Translations under genes and position numbers: made by a program
Shown here: piece after piece, positions 43,776-52,881 of the stretch
Layout of the letters: every line of letters begins with the position of its first letter
How positions within the stretch are numbered: position 1 is the first letter of the stretch
Source: Manganitrophus sp963718695
GTDB taxonomy: Bacteria > Nitrospirota > Nitrospiria > SBBL01 > Manganitrophaceae
Length of the DNA: 64,000 bases
Reading direction: 5' to 3'
Assembly (NCBI GenBank): GCA_963718695.1
Contig: OY970371.1
Coordinates: 4,340,001-4,404,000 of the forward strand
The notes under the pieces: generated by a model
Seen by the model: the letters and a program-made list of their open reading frames with translations, nothing else
Told to the model about the DNA's origin: nothing
Database searches by the model: none

Positions 43776-44282
43776 ATGCCAATTATAGGGATCGATCCGG
43801 GAATGGGTGTAACAGGGTATGCAATCCTGGAAGAAGCCCCCGCGGGCCGGCTGATCTTAAAAAGATCGGGCGAGATCCGGACGATTCAAAAGCACCCCTT
43901 TCCGAAACGGCTCAAACATCTCTTCGACGACCTCCTGCAGGTGATCCAGAACGAGCTTCCGACCGCTCTCGCCATCGAAGATACCTTTCTTGCCAAGAAT
44001 TTTAAGTCGGCCCTCAAGCTGGGACAGGCCCGAGGGGTGGCGTTATTGGCGGCGGAGTTCCATCAGATCCCGGTTTTTGAATATACGCCGACCGAAGTCA
44101 AGATGGCCGCAGTCGGTTACGGCGGCGCGACCAAGGAGCAAGTCCAGCAGATGGTGAGCCGGCTGCTTCAACTCCCGAGCCTCCTGACCTCCGAACATGC
44201 CGCCGATGCAGCCGCGGTCGCGATCTGTCACATCCATTCGGCTCAATTTCAAAAAAAGATTGAAGCGGCCGAGAAGAGATGA
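43776..44282 (+). CDS. ruvC: Holliday junction resolvase RuvC
   Basis: RuvC is the dimeric endonuclease that cuts Holliday junctions. The 168-residue product has the first catalytic Asp in IIGIDPGMGVTGYA, Glu in LAIEDTFLAKN, and the C-terminal HAADAAAVAICH with two further acidic ligands. Length is normal. It forms ruvC-ruvA-ruvB. Confidence 0.96.
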   Translation: MPIIGIDPGMGVTGYAILEEAPAGRLILKRSGEIRTIQKHPFPKRLKHLFDDLLQVIQNELPTALAIEDTFLAKNFKSALKLGQARGVALLAAEFHQIPVFEYTPTEVKMAAVGYGGATKEQVQQMVSRLLQLPSLLTSEHAADAAAVAICHIHSAQFQKKIEAAEKR

Positions 44283-44325
44283 CCGGATCGGATGATCTCC
44301 TTGGTTTTAAAGTTGGATTGAAAAA

Positions 44326-44940
44326 ATGATTGCACTGATCACAGGAACGATCCTGGAGAAAACGCCGAGCACCCTGATCGTGGAGGTGCATGGGATCGGA
44401 TACCAGATTTTCATCCCGCTGAATACGTTCTACCGCCTTCCGGAGATGAAAGAGAGCGTCTCGCTTCATATCTACACGCACGTTCGGGAAGATGCGCTTC
44501 AACTTTACGGCTTCCTTTCCATTCTTGAAAAAGAGCTCTTTTTACTTCTCCTCGGGATCTCCGGCGTCGGGCCGAAGGTGGCCTTAGGAATCCTCTCCGG
44601 GATGGAATTGACGGAGTTGGTTCAGGCCTTGCGGGACGGAAACGTCGACCGGCTCCGCGCCATCCCGGGGGTCGGTCCGAAGACGGCTGCTCGTTTGGTC
44701 CTGGAATTGAGGGAGAAGGTCGGCGCCCTTAGTCTGGCGGGCCTTCAGGCGCCGATCTCGACCGGTTCGGAGTCGGATAAGATCAAAGAGGATGCCCTCT
44801 CGGCGCTGGTCAATTTAGGTTATAATCGGAATGAAGCGAAGCGGACCGTCGATAAAATCGCCGAGGAAGAAACCGCCGAATCCGAATCGGTGGAGGGGCT
44901 GATCAAGAAGGCGCTCAAGAAATTAGCAAAAGTCAGTTAG
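44326..44940 (+). CDS. ruvA: Holliday junction branch-migration protein RuvA
   Basis: RuvA is a tetrameric junction-binding protein that loads RuvB. The 204-residue product has an OB-fold domain (1-65) and two helix-hairpin-helix motifs (LLGISGVGPKVALGIL and LRAIPGVGPKTAARLVLEL). A flexible linker and the C-terminal RuvB-binding three-helix domain (DALSALVNLGYNRNEAKRTV) follow. Confidence 0.96.
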   Translation: MIALITGTILEKTPSTLIVEVHGIGYQIFIPLNTFYRLPEMKESVSLHIYTHVREDALQLYGFLSILEKELFLLLLGISGVGPKVALGILSGMELTELVQALRDGNVDRLRAIPGVGPKTAARLVLELREKVGALSLAGLQAPISTGSESDKIKEDALSALVNLGYNRNEAKRTVDKIAEEETAESESVEGLIKKALKKLAKVS

Positions 44941-44954
44941 GGAACGACTCAGGC

Positions 44955-45974
44955 ATGATTGAACGGATTTTATCGACACAATTGAATGACGAAGAAAAGC
45001 GGATGGAGGTAAGCCTCCGCCCCAGCTCGCTGGATGAATATGTCGGGCAGACACGGATCAAGGAGAACCTCCGGATCTATATCGAGGCGGCGAAGAAGCG
45101 GGGCGATGTCCTCGACCATGTGATTTTCTACGGCCCTCCGGGGCTCGGCAAGACGACGCTGGCCAACATCATCGCGCGGGAGCTGGGGGTGAATCTGAAG
45201 GCCACTTCCGGTCCGGCGGTGGAGCACCCCGGCGATCTGGCAGCCATCCTCAGCAATCTCTCCGAGGGGGATGTCTTTTTTATCGATGAAATCCATCGGC
45301 TTCACCCGGCGGTGGAAGAGGTCTTATATCCCGCGATGGAAGATTTCCAGCTCGATTTGATCATCGGCCAGGGCCCCTCGGCCCGAACGCTGAAATTTAA
45401 TCTTCCGAAATTTACCCTCATCGGCGCCACCACCCGCGCCGGTCTTCTGACCTCGCCGCTGCGCGAGCGGTTCGGCGTCATCAGCCGTCTTGAATTCTAC
45501 CGCCCCGAGGAGCTGGAGCAGATCGTCCTCCGCTCCGCCAAGCTGCTGAATATTGCGATTGAGCAAGCCGCTGCCTATGAAATTGCCGCCCGGACGCGGG
45601 GAACGCCCCGGATCGCCAACCGGATTTTGCGGCGGGTCCGCGATTTTGCGGAGGTCAAATCGGACGGCCGGATTCTTCTGGAAGTCGCCCGTCAGGCGCT
45701 GTCGCAGATGGAGATCGACTCCGCCGGATTCGACGCGATGGACCGAAAGTATCTTCTCCTCATGATCGAGAAGTTCGGCGGCGGACCGGTCGGCGTCGAG
45801 ACCTTGGCGACCGCCCTCGGTGAAGAGCGCGAAACGCTCGAAGATGTCTACGAGCCGTTCCTGATCCAAGGGGGATATCTCGACCGAACCGCCCGCGGGC
45901 GAATGGCGACCGAATTGGCCTATCAGCACTTCGGAATGAAGCGCCCCGAAAATACTCAACCGCGTCTTTGGTAA
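44955..45974 (+). CDS. ruvB: Holliday junction branch-migration ATPase RuvB
   Basis: RuvB is the AAA+ ring motor that drives branch migration. The 339-residue product has Walker A GPPGLGKTTLA, Walker B FFIDEIHRL, sensor 1 IGATTRAG, the arginine finger region LTSPLRERFG, and a winged-helix C-terminal domain. It begins 14 bases after ruvA. Confidence 0.97.
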   Translation: MIERILSTQLNDEEKRMEVSLRPSSLDEYVGQTRIKENLRIYIEAAKKRGDVLDHVIFYGPPGLGKTTLANIIARELGVNLKATSGPAVEHPGDLAAILSNLSEGDVFFIDEIHRLHPAVEEVLYPAMEDFQLDLIIGQGPSARTLKFNLPKFTLIGATTRAGLLTSPLRERFGVISRLEFYRPEELEQIVLRSAKLLNIAIEQAAAYEIAARTRGTPRIANRILRRVRDFAEVKSDGRILLEVARQALSQMEIDSAGFDAMDRKYLLLMIEKFGGGPVGVETLATALGEERETLEDVYEPFLIQGGYLDRTARGRMATELAYQHFGMKRPENTQPRLW

Positions 45975-45989
45975 ACGAAAAGAGGAACC

Positions 45990-46499
45990 ATGTTTTCAGT
46001 CGGTATCCTAACCATCAGCGATAAGGGCGCGGCCGGGAAGCGCGAAGACGCCAGCGGCCTTCTCCTCCATCAACTGGTCGACCAGCTTCCGGGGAAGGTG
46101 ACCGTTTACCAAGTCGTCCCGGATGAGAAGGAGGCAATCCAAAGCCAGCTGATCTCCTTCTGTGACCGGTGGAAGGTCGATCTGATCCTGACGACCGGCG
46201 GGACCGGGGTCTCCCCCCGGGATGTCACTCCGGACGCGACAATGGAGGTGATCGATCGGCTGATTCCCGGCATGGGCGAGATCATGCGCATGGAAGGATA
46301 CCGAAAAAACCCGAAGGCGATCATTTCCCGCGGTATCGCCGGCATCCGCAAGCAGACCCTCATCGTGAATCTCCCCGGCAGTCCCCGCGCCGTCCGGGAA
46401 AACTTTGAGATCCTCCTCCCGGCCCTCTCCCACGCCATCCAGAAAATGAAAGGGGATGAAGAAGACTGCGGGATTCCTCCCCGTCGTGAGGAAAGGTAG
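45990..46499 (+). CDS. MogA/MoaB-family molybdopterin biosynthesis protein
   Basis: The 169-residue product is a single MoCF-fold domain with SVGILTISDKGAAGKREDAS and TTGGTGVSPRDVTPDAT, the molybdopterin-binding loop. Such proteins adenylylate molybdopterin before metal insertion. MogA and MoaB cannot be separated with confidence by eye. It follows ruvB by 15 bases and probably shares its transcript, although no other molybdenum genes are in the window. Confidence 0.88.
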   Translation: MFSVGILTISDKGAAGKREDASGLLLHQLVDQLPGKVTVYQVVPDEKEAIQSQLISFCDRWKVDLILTTGGTGVSPRDVTPDATMEVIDRLIPGMGEIMRMEGYRKNPKAIISRGIAGIRKQTLIVNLPGSPRAVRENFEILLPALSHAIQKMKGDEEDCGIPPRREER

Positions 46500-46579
46500 T
46501 CTTTCGAATTCTCTTCTTTTCCTCTCATCGCTCTTGTAGTATACTTCCTGGGGATTGAACATTATTCATCTTTCCAGAA

Positions 46580-48562
46580 GTGAGCATCGAGGTTTCTTTG
46601 GAACAGGAGACTCTTTTCCGTCTGGCGTTCGAGCAAGCCCCCATCGGTATGGCGGTTCTGGCCGTCGACCCCCTCGGGAAATACCTTCAGGTCAATCCGG
46701 CGTTCTGCAGGATGATCGGATATTCCCGTGAAGAGCTGCTGGCGCGTGATTTTCAGAGCATCACGGCCGTGCCGGATCTAGACCGAAACCTGCAGGGAAT
46801 TCACGCCCTTCTCTCGGAGCGGATTCCTTTCCTGAGGATTGAGAAACGCTATCTTCACAAAGAGGGCAGGCCTTTCTGGGTGCGCCTCAATGCTTCTTTG
46901 CTTCGGGAGGATCGGGGGAAGCCGACCTGCATCATTGTCCAGGTCGAAGACATTGAGGCCCACAAGAAAACCGAGGAGGCGTTGCGTGAGACCGACCAGA
47001 CGCTCCGGCCTCTCATTGACGCCTCCCCTCTGGCCATCGTCACCCTCGATTTAAATCGGGAGGTGAAGATGTGGAACCCGTCGGCCGAGCGTCTCTTCGG
47101 ATGGCGCGCGGACGAAGTCCTCGGCCGCCCCAACCCCATTGTTCCACCGGAAAAAAAGAGCGAGTTTAACGAATACCTCGATCGACTGCTCGGGGGGGCG
47201 CCGCCGTTTGTGGATGTTCCGGTCCAACGGGCGCGGAAAAACGGCACCTCTGTCGATGTCCGGGTTTCGACCGCGCTCCTGCGCGACGCCGACGGAAAGG
47301 TCAACGGCATCATGGGGATCTTTGCAGACATCACGGAGCAAAAACGGTTGGAGGAGGAACTCCGCCATGCCCAAAAGCTGGAGGGAATCGGCCAATTGGC
47401 CGGCGGAATCGCCCATGAGTTCAATAACATCCTGACGGTGATCATCGGGAATATCGAATTAATTCTGGAACAAACCCCACTCGGATCGCCTCTGCACACG
47501 ACCCTCTCCCGCGTCGAGCAGGTCGCGCATCGCGCGGCGACGTTGACGCAGCAGCTGCTCACCTTCGGCCGGCGGTCGATGACCGATTTAAAGCCGCTTG
47601 ATCTTCGCGCCGTTGCCGATGAGATCGTCCATCTCCTCAAGCAGGCATTCGATCGGCGCATTCACCTATCCGTTGGATCAGCGGAGGGGCTCCGTCCGGT
47701 CCTCGCCGATGCGGGTCAGATGAACCAAGTGTTCATGAATCTCTGTGTGAACGCGCGCGATGCGCTCTTGGAGCGGATGGAGAAGCCGATCGCCGGCCAA
47801 GAGCCGGCCGACTGGGAGCCCCGGATTATCATTCGAATAGAAAACGTTCAAGATGATGAGGCCTTCTTCCGCGCTCACCCGGAGATCAAATTGGGAAAAT
47901 ATGTCTGCCTGTCGGTTTCGGATAATGGAAGCGGAATCGGGGAGGCGATCCGGCACCGTATTTTCGAGCCTTTCTTTACCACCAAGGAGTTGGGGCGGGG
48001 CACCGGCTTAGGCCTGGCCGCCGTCTATGGGATTGTCCGGCAGCATCGGGGATGGATCGAGTTGCAGACCGCAAAGAATGAGGGAACCGTCTTTAAGATC
48101 TACCTCCCTACGGTAGAGAATATGGAGGTCCCGGACCCTCAGGGAGGGCGCCCGAGGCGGATCATGGGCGGCAATGAAACAATCCTCTTCGTGGACGATG
48201 ACGGGCCGTTTCGACAAGCGGCCAAGACGGTCCTTGAGCGATATGGTTACCGTGTTCTTATTGCCGAAGATGGGGTTGAGGCGAGGCGGGTCTTTCAGCG
48301 CGAGATTGGCCAGATCCATCTGGTCGTCCTTCACCTGACGATACCGGACCGGTCCGGAGAAGAGGTGCTTGGCCAATGGAGGGACCTTGCCCCCGGCACG
48401 AAGATTCTCATCTCGAGCGTCCACCCTGCGGCTGGAGAGGGTCTCGGTGCCGCGTCCGCCGGATTTATCCTCAAACCGTATCATCCGGATGAGCTCGCCC
48501 GGAAGGTGAGGGATCTGCTCGACCGATCGGTCGTGGAAAAGGGCACCCCTCTGCCTGATTGA
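46580..48562 (+). CDS. PAS-PAS hybrid histidine kinase with degenerate receiver
   Basis: The 660-residue soluble protein has two PAS domains (~8-130 and ~140-260) and a HisKA domain with GGIAHEFNNILTVIIGN. The ATPase domain is complete (NQVFMNLCVNARDAL, SDNGSGIGE, FEPFFTTKELGRGTGLGLAAVYG). A C-terminal receiver runs ~535-650. The receiver keeps the acidic pair (LFVDDDG) and Lys (FILKPYHP), but its phosphoacceptor position is His585 (LVVLHLTIP; codon CAC at 48332-48334 where GAC is expected). No transmembrane helix is seen. The start is GTG 46580. A TATACT box lies at 46540-46545 without a clear -35. The signal sensed and the output are unknown. Confidence 0.9.
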   Translation: MSIEVSLEQETLFRLAFEQAPIGMAVLAVDPLGKYLQVNPAFCRMIGYSREELLARDFQSITAVPDLDRNLQGIHALLSERIPFLRIEKRYLHKEGRPFWVRLNASLLREDRGKPTCIIVQVEDIEAHKKTEEALRETDQTLRPLIDASPLAIVTLDLNREVKMWNPSAERLFGWRADEVLGRPNPIVPPEKKSEFNEYLDRLLGGAPPFVDVPVQRARKNGTSVDVRVSTALLRDADGKVNGIMGIFADITEQKRLEEELRHAQKLEGIGQLAGGIAHEFNNILTVIIGNIELILEQTPLGSPLHTTLSRVEQVAHRAATLTQQLLTFGRRSMTDLKPLDLRAVADEIVHLLKQAFDRRIHLSVGSAEGLRPVLADAGQMNQVFMNLCVNARDALLERMEKPIAGQEPADWEPRIIIRIENVQDDEAFFRAHPEIKLGKYVCLSVSDNGSGIGEAIRHRIFEPFFTTKELGRGTGLGLAAVYGIVRQHRGWIELQTAKNEGTVFKIYLPTVENMEVPDPQGGRPRRIMGGNETILFVDDDGPFRQAAKTVLERYGYRVLIAEDGVEARRVFQREIGQIHLVVLHLTIPDRSGEEVLGQWRDLAPGTKILISSVHPAAGEGLGAASAGFILKPYHPDELARKVRDLLDRSVVEKGTPLPD

Positions 48563-48659
48563 TATCCGATATCAGCGTTGCCTCCGTATCATATCGGATC
48601 TCCTGAAAAATAATCACGTCTGGCCGATCCCATTCGAACCTGAAAAGCCCACAAAGCGC

Positions 48660-48688
48660 TTGAAAAACAGACTTAAATAGGCTATACT
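48660..48688 (+). promoter_or_regulatory. Promoter of the aromatic amino acid operon
   Basis: TTGAAA (48660-48665, 5 of 6), a 17-base spacer and TATACT (48683-48688, 5 of 6). The predicted start near 48695 gives a ~26-base leader with GGAGG before the TTG start of pheA. I see no attenuator or leader peptide. Confidence 0.72.
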
Positions 48689-48720
48689 CCTAAAATTTCC
48701 CTGCATGGAGGACTCCCGGT

Positions 48721-49818
48721 TTGTCCGAAACAGATCCCCTGGTCCCGCTTCGTCGGAAGATCGACGAAATCGATGAGCGGATTCTTGCGCTTTTAAACGA
48801 TCGGGCCCGCATCGTCCAAGAAGTCGGAAAGATCAAAAAAAATCAGCAGGCCGATTTTTACGCCCCCTCCCGCGAGCAGGCGATCTACGATCGATTGACC
48901 CATCTCAATCCCGGGCCGTTCCCAAATGAAGCGCTCAAGAGCGTCTTCCGCGAGATCATCTCGGCTTCCCTCTCCCTTGAAGGGCCGATCAAGGTGGCCT
49001 ACTTGGGGCCTCGCGCGACCTTCACGCATCTGGCCACCCTGCAGCGCTTCGGTTTTTCGGCCACCGACATTCCGGTCAACAGCATCAAGGAGGTCTTCGA
49101 TGAGGTCGAGCGGGGGCGGGCCGATTTCGGCGTGGTGCCGATTGAGAATTCGACCGAGGGGGTCGTCAACCATACGCTCGATCTTTTCGTCGATTCTTCT
49201 CTGAAGATCTTCGGAGAAATCCTGCAAGAGGTCTCGCATCACCTCATGTCGAAGACCGGTCAGATCGAGGATCTCCGCCGGATCTACTCCCATTCGCACG
49301 CCATCGCACAGTGTAAAAATTTTCTGGAGACGACTCTGCCGCGGATTCAGGTGACCGAGATCTCCAGCACCGCGCGGGCGGCCGAGTTGGCGCAGGAAGA
49401 TCCGACCGCCGGGGCGATCGCTTCCGAGCTGGCGGCCAAGCTCTATAACCTGGTCGTGATCAAGCGGCGGATCGAGGACAACATCAATAACTTCACCCGG
49501 TTCCTGGTCGTCTCTCAGAAGGCGGCGCCGCGGAGCGGACGGGACAAAACCTCGGTGATGTTTTCGATCAAGGATCGGGTCGGCGCCCTCTATGAGATGC
49601 TCCGTCCTTTTTCCGCCCAACAGATCAACCTGACGAAGATCGAATCGCGGCCGTCGAAGAAGAAGGCGTGGGAGTATATCTTCTACATCGACATGATCGG
49701 CCATTTGGAAGACGAGATGATCCGAACCGCCATCGAAGAGCTCCGGGGCCAGGCGGTTTTCCTGAAGGTCCTCGGCTCCTATCCGATGGCGGAAGAGATG
49801 AAGAACGAGAAGAAATGA
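48721..49818 (+). CDS. pheA: Chorismate mutase / prephenate dehydratase (P-protein)
   Basis: This bifunctional enzyme makes phenylpyruvate from chorismate. The 365-residue product has an AroQ mutase domain (~8-90, RRKIDEIDERILALLNDRA), prephenate dehydratase (~95-275, VAYLGPRATFTHLA, VPIENSTEGVVNHTLDL) and a C-terminal ACT domain (~280-360). The ACT domain holds the ESRPSKKKAWEY regulatory motif that binds phenylalanine. The start is TTG 48721. It overlaps hisC by four bases. Confidence 0.95.
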   Translation: MSETDPLVPLRRKIDEIDERILALLNDRARIVQEVGKIKKNQQADFYAPSREQAIYDRLTHLNPGPFPNEALKSVFREIISASLSLEGPIKVAYLGPRATFTHLATLQRFGFSATDIPVNSIKEVFDEVERGRADFGVVPIENSTEGVVNHTLDLFVDSSLKIFGEILQEVSHHLMSKTGQIEDLRRIYSHSHAIAQCKNFLETTLPRIQVTEISSTARAAELAQEDPTAGAIASELAAKLYNLVVIKRRIEDNINNFTRFLVVSQKAAPRSGRDKTSVMFSIKDRVGALYEMLRPFSAQQINLTKIESRPSKKKAWEYIFYIDMIGHLEDEMIRTAIEELRGQAVFLKVLGSYPMAEEMKNEKK

Positions 49819-50906
49819 TCAAAGTCAGCCCCGATATCGCCGGCATCATCCCTTATCCTCCCGGCAAGCCGATGGAGGAGCTCGAGCGGGAGCTCGGGAT
49901 CAAAGGATCGATCAAGCTTGCGTCGAACGAGAATCCGCTCGGGTCTTCGCCGAAGGCGATGGCGGCGATCCGAAAAGGGTTGGAGAAGATCCAGCGCTAT
50001 CCCGACGGGGCCGGTTATTATTTGAGGGAAGCCTTGGCCAACAAATGGAAGGTCGACGCCTCGCAGGTGATCATCGGGAACGGCTCGAACGAGATCATCG
50101 AATTGCTCGTCCGAACGTTCATCCTGCCGGGGGATGAGGCGATCATGGCCGACCCGAGCTTCTCTCTGTATCGACTGGTGATCACGACCGGCCACGGCAA
50201 GCCGGTTCAGATTCCACTGAAAAAGGGGAAGCACGATCTTGCCCAGATGGCGAAGGCGATCACCCCGAAGACGAAATTAATTTTTGTATGCAACCCGAAT
50301 AACCCGACCGGGACGATGGTCGATAAAAGAGAGGTCGCCCGATTCCTATTGCGGGCTCCCAAACGGATTTTGGTGATCTTCGACGAGGCCTATGCTGAAT
50401 ATACGACCGATCCCGATTTTCCTCGGACGATTGATGCCTTGCGGGAGGGGGCGTCGGTGATTTTTCTTCGGACCTTTTCGAAAATATACGGCCTGGCCGG
50501 TCTTCGGATCGGTTATGGAATCAGCCGGCCGGAGGTCATCGATTACATGAACCGGGTGCGGCAGCCATTCAATACCAATCTGCCTGCGCAGCAGGCGGCG
50601 CTCGCGGCCCTTTCGGATGAGGCGCATGTCTCCAAGTCGCTTCGGATCAACCAGGAGGGAAAGGAGTACCTCTGCCGGCAATTTGATGAGATGGGGCTTT
50701 CTTATTTTCCTTCCGAGACGAATTTTATTTATTTTAATCTCAACGGCTCCGAGCCATCCGTCGGCAAGAAAGTCTTTACCGCGCTTCTTCACAAAGGGGT
50801 GATCATCCGGCATCTGGAGGGGCTCCACCTTCGGGTCACCATCGGTCTTCCGAAGGAGAATCGGCGATTCGTTCAATCGCTGAAAGAAGTTTTGTCTTTA
50901 AAGTAG
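49815..50906 (+). CDS. hisC: HisC-type histidinol-phosphate / aromatic aminotransferase
   Basis: This is a PLP fold-type I aminotransferase of 363 residues. It has KLASNENPLGSSPKAM, FVCNPNNPTGT, VIFDEAYAEY and the PLP lysine in RTFSKIYGLAGLRIGYG. By sequence it belongs to the HisC group. No other his gene is nearby, and it is coupled to pheA (ATGA overlap) and sits before aroF and tyrA. It therefore probably transaminates phenylpyruvate and 4-hydroxyphenylpyruvate, perhaps as well as histidinol phosphate. Confidence 0.9.
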   Translation: MIKVSPDIAGIIPYPPGKPMEELERELGIKGSIKLASNENPLGSSPKAMAAIRKGLEKIQRYPDGAGYYLREALANKWKVDASQVIIGNGSNEIIELLVRTFILPGDEAIMADPSFSLYRLVITTGHGKPVQIPLKKGKHDLAQMAKAITPKTKLIFVCNPNNPTGTMVDKREVARFLLRAPKRILVIFDEAYAEYTTDPDFPRTIDALREGASVIFLRTFSKIYGLAGLRIGYGISRPEVIDYMNRVRQPFNTNLPAQQAALAALSDEAHVSKSLRINQEGKEYLCRQFDEMGLSYFPSETNFIYFNLNGSEPSVGKKVFTALLHKGVIIRHLEGLHLRVTIGLPKENRRFVQSLKEVLSLK

Positions 50907-50919
50907 TAAGGAGTTCAAA

Positions 50920-51933
50920 ATGATCATCGTCTTAAAACCGAGCGCCACCGAGCGGGAGATTGAGCATATCGTCGGCAAGATCAAAGAGGTCGGCTTGAAG
51001 TCGCACATCAACAAAGGGGAGGAGCGGACCATCATCGGCGTCATCGGGGATGAACGGGTCCTCCAGAGCCAGCCGCTCTTGGCCTTTCCCGGCGTCGAGG
51101 GGGTGCTTCCGATCCTGGCTCCTTACAAGCTGGTCAGCCGCGAGTTCAAGAAGGAGAACACGGTTCTCGATGTGCAGGGAATCAAGATCGGCGGAAAGAA
51201 GCTGGTGATGATGGCCGGCCCTTGCTCGGTCGAAAAACAAGATCTTCTCTCCTCGATCGCCCAAGAAGTGAAAGAGGCGGGGGCGGTGATCCTGCGGGGC
51301 GGGGCCTTCAAGCCGAGGACCTCTCCTTATGCTTTCCAGGGATTAGGGGAAGAAGGGCTTGAATATCTGACCGAGGCCAAAAAAAAGACCGGTCTTTTAA
51401 TCATCACCGAAATTATGGATCCGCGCGACATGCCGATGATGCTCAAGCATGCCGACATCATTCAGATCGGGGCGCGGAACATGCAGAACTTCCGTCTGCT
51501 GGCGGAAGTTGGCTCTTACAACAAGCCGGTGATGCTCAAGCGGGGTCTCTCCGCCACGATCAAAGAATTTCTTCTCTCGGCCGAGTACATCATGGCGGCC
51601 GGCAATGCGCAGGTCATTCTCTGCGAGCGGGGGATACGAACCTTTGAGACGGCGACGCGAAACACGCTCGATCTCTCCGCCATCCCGGTGATCCGGGAGC
51701 TATCGCACCTTCCGATCATCATCGATCCGAGCCATGCGGTCGGAAAGACCCACCTGGTCGCGCCGATGGCGAAGGCCGCGGTGGCGGCGGGGGCCGACGG
51801 TCTGATCATCGAAGTCCATTCCAACCCGGAGGAGGCCTACTGCGACGGCGAGCAGGCGATGCTGCCGAAGGATTTCAAATCGTTGATGGCGCAGCTGAGG
51901 CGGATTGCGGCGGCGGTGGATCGCGAATTATAA
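50920..51933 (+). CDS. aroF: 3-deoxy-7-phosphoheptulonate (DAHP) synthase, type I-beta
   Basis: This enzyme opens the shikimate pathway, joining phosphoenolpyruvate and erythrose 4-phosphate. The 337-residue product has an N-terminal ferredoxin-like regulatory domain (~1-70). The KDO8P/DAHP barrel follows, with VMMAGPCSVEK, RGGAFKPRTSPYAFQGLG, IQIGARNMQNF and DPSHAVGK. The layout is that of the Thermotoga-type enzyme, whose extra domain senses tyrosine. The exact paralogue letter (aroF/aroG) is conventional. Confidence 0.94.
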   Translation: MIIVLKPSATEREIEHIVGKIKEVGLKSHINKGEERTIIGVIGDERVLQSQPLLAFPGVEGVLPILAPYKLVSREFKKENTVLDVQGIKIGGKKLVMMAGPCSVEKQDLLSSIAQEVKEAGAVILRGGAFKPRTSPYAFQGLGEEGLEYLTEAKKKTGLLIITEIMDPRDMPMMLKHADIIQIGARNMQNFRLLAEVGSYNKPVMLKRGLSATIKEFLLSAEYIMAAGNAQVILCERGIRTFETATRNTLDLSAIPVIRELSHLPIIIDPSHAVGKTHLVAPMAKAAVAAGADGLIIEVHSNPEEAYCDGEQAMLPKDFKSLMAQLRRIAAAVDREL

Positions 51934-51936
51934 AAC

Positions 51937-52007
51937 ACGTTCGGCGTAAGGGGGTCAGTTCAAAATCTTTAAAGCTTTTACCCCTCACGCTTCACGCCGA
52001 TACGTCA
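51937..52007. repeat. Imperfect inverted repeat between aroF and tyrA
   Basis: TCGGCGT (51941-51947) and ACGCCGA (51994-52000) are inverted, and the next inner words AAGGGGGT and ACCCCTCACGC also pair roughly. The right arm (CCCCTCACGCTTCACGCC) looks like a dispersed spacer repeat. It fills nearly the whole 87-base gap. Confidence 0.5.
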
Positions 52008-52020
52008 CTTAGGAGTTAAG

Positions 52021-52881
52021 TTGCTTTTTAAACAAATGACCATCATCGGCGTCGGCCTCATCGGCGGCTCTTTAGGGCTGATCTCGAAGCGGAAAAAACT
52101 GGTAGAGACGGTTGTCGGATACGGCAAAAAACGGGGAAGCCTTCAGAAGGCGACCGCGATGGGGGTGATCGACCGGTATGTCCTGACCCTCCCGAAGGCG
52201 GTCGAGGGGGCCGATCTGGTCGTCCTCGCCACGCCGGTCGGAACCTTCGAGCGAATCTGTCAGGCGATTGCGCCGCATCTGAAAGAAGGAGCGATCGTGA
52301 CCGACGTCGGGAGCGTCAAAGGCGCCTGGGTCGCCCGGCTGGAATCGCTGATGCCGCGCCACGCTTTTTTTGTGGGGGGACATCCGATTGCGGGGCGGGA
52401 GAAATCGGGGGTGGAGGCGGCGACGGCCGATCTTTTTCAGGGGAGCCGCTGTATCCTGACGCCGACCGCGCAGACCGATCCGAAGGCGATCAAAAAGGTG
52501 GCCTCTCTTTGGGAGAAGGCGGGAGCGCGTGTTTCGGAGATGAACCCCTTCGACCATGATCAGATTTTAGCGGCGGTCAGCCATCTTCCTCACCTGGTCG
52601 CCTATGTCTTAATGGAGACGCTGACCCATCCGAAAATCGCCAAGAAAAATCCGGTCCAGTTCTCGGCGGGAGGGCTGCGCGATTTTACCCGGATCGCGGC
52701 GAGCTCCCCGGAGATGTGGCGCGATATTTTTCTGCTCAACCGGGACGCCGTGGTCGAGATCGTCGATCTCTACCAGGAGTCGCTTGAAAAAGTGAAGAAG
52801 AAGATCCTGGAGGGGGACGGCGCCGGCCTGATGGAAATTTTCGAGCGGGCCAAGTCGATCCGCCAGAAGGCTGTCTTGTGA
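52021..52881 (+). CDS. tyrA: Prephenate dehydrogenase
   Basis: TyrA makes 4-hydroxyphenylpyruvate for tyrosine synthesis. The 286-residue product has an NAD-binding Rossmann start (MTIIGVGLIGGSLGLI), DLVVLATPVG, TDVGSVKG, GGHPIAGREKSGVEAA and the helical C-terminal domain (AAVSHLPHLVAYVL). There is no fused mutase or ACT domain. The start is TTG 52021 with AGGAG just upstream. It overlaps aroA by four bases. Confidence 0.95.
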   Translation: MLFKQMTIIGVGLIGGSLGLISKRKKLVETVVGYGKKRGSLQKATAMGVIDRYVLTLPKAVEGADLVVLATPVGTFERICQAIAPHLKEGAIVTDVGSVKGAWVARLESLMPRHAFFVGGHPIAGREKSGVEAATADLFQGSRCILTPTAQTDPKAIKKVASLWEKAGARVSEMNPFDHDQILAAVSHLPHLVAYVLMETLTHPKIAKKNPVQFSAGGLRDFTRIAASSPEMWRDIFLLNRDAVVEIVDLYQESLEKVKKKILEGDGAGLMEIFERAKSIRQKAVL

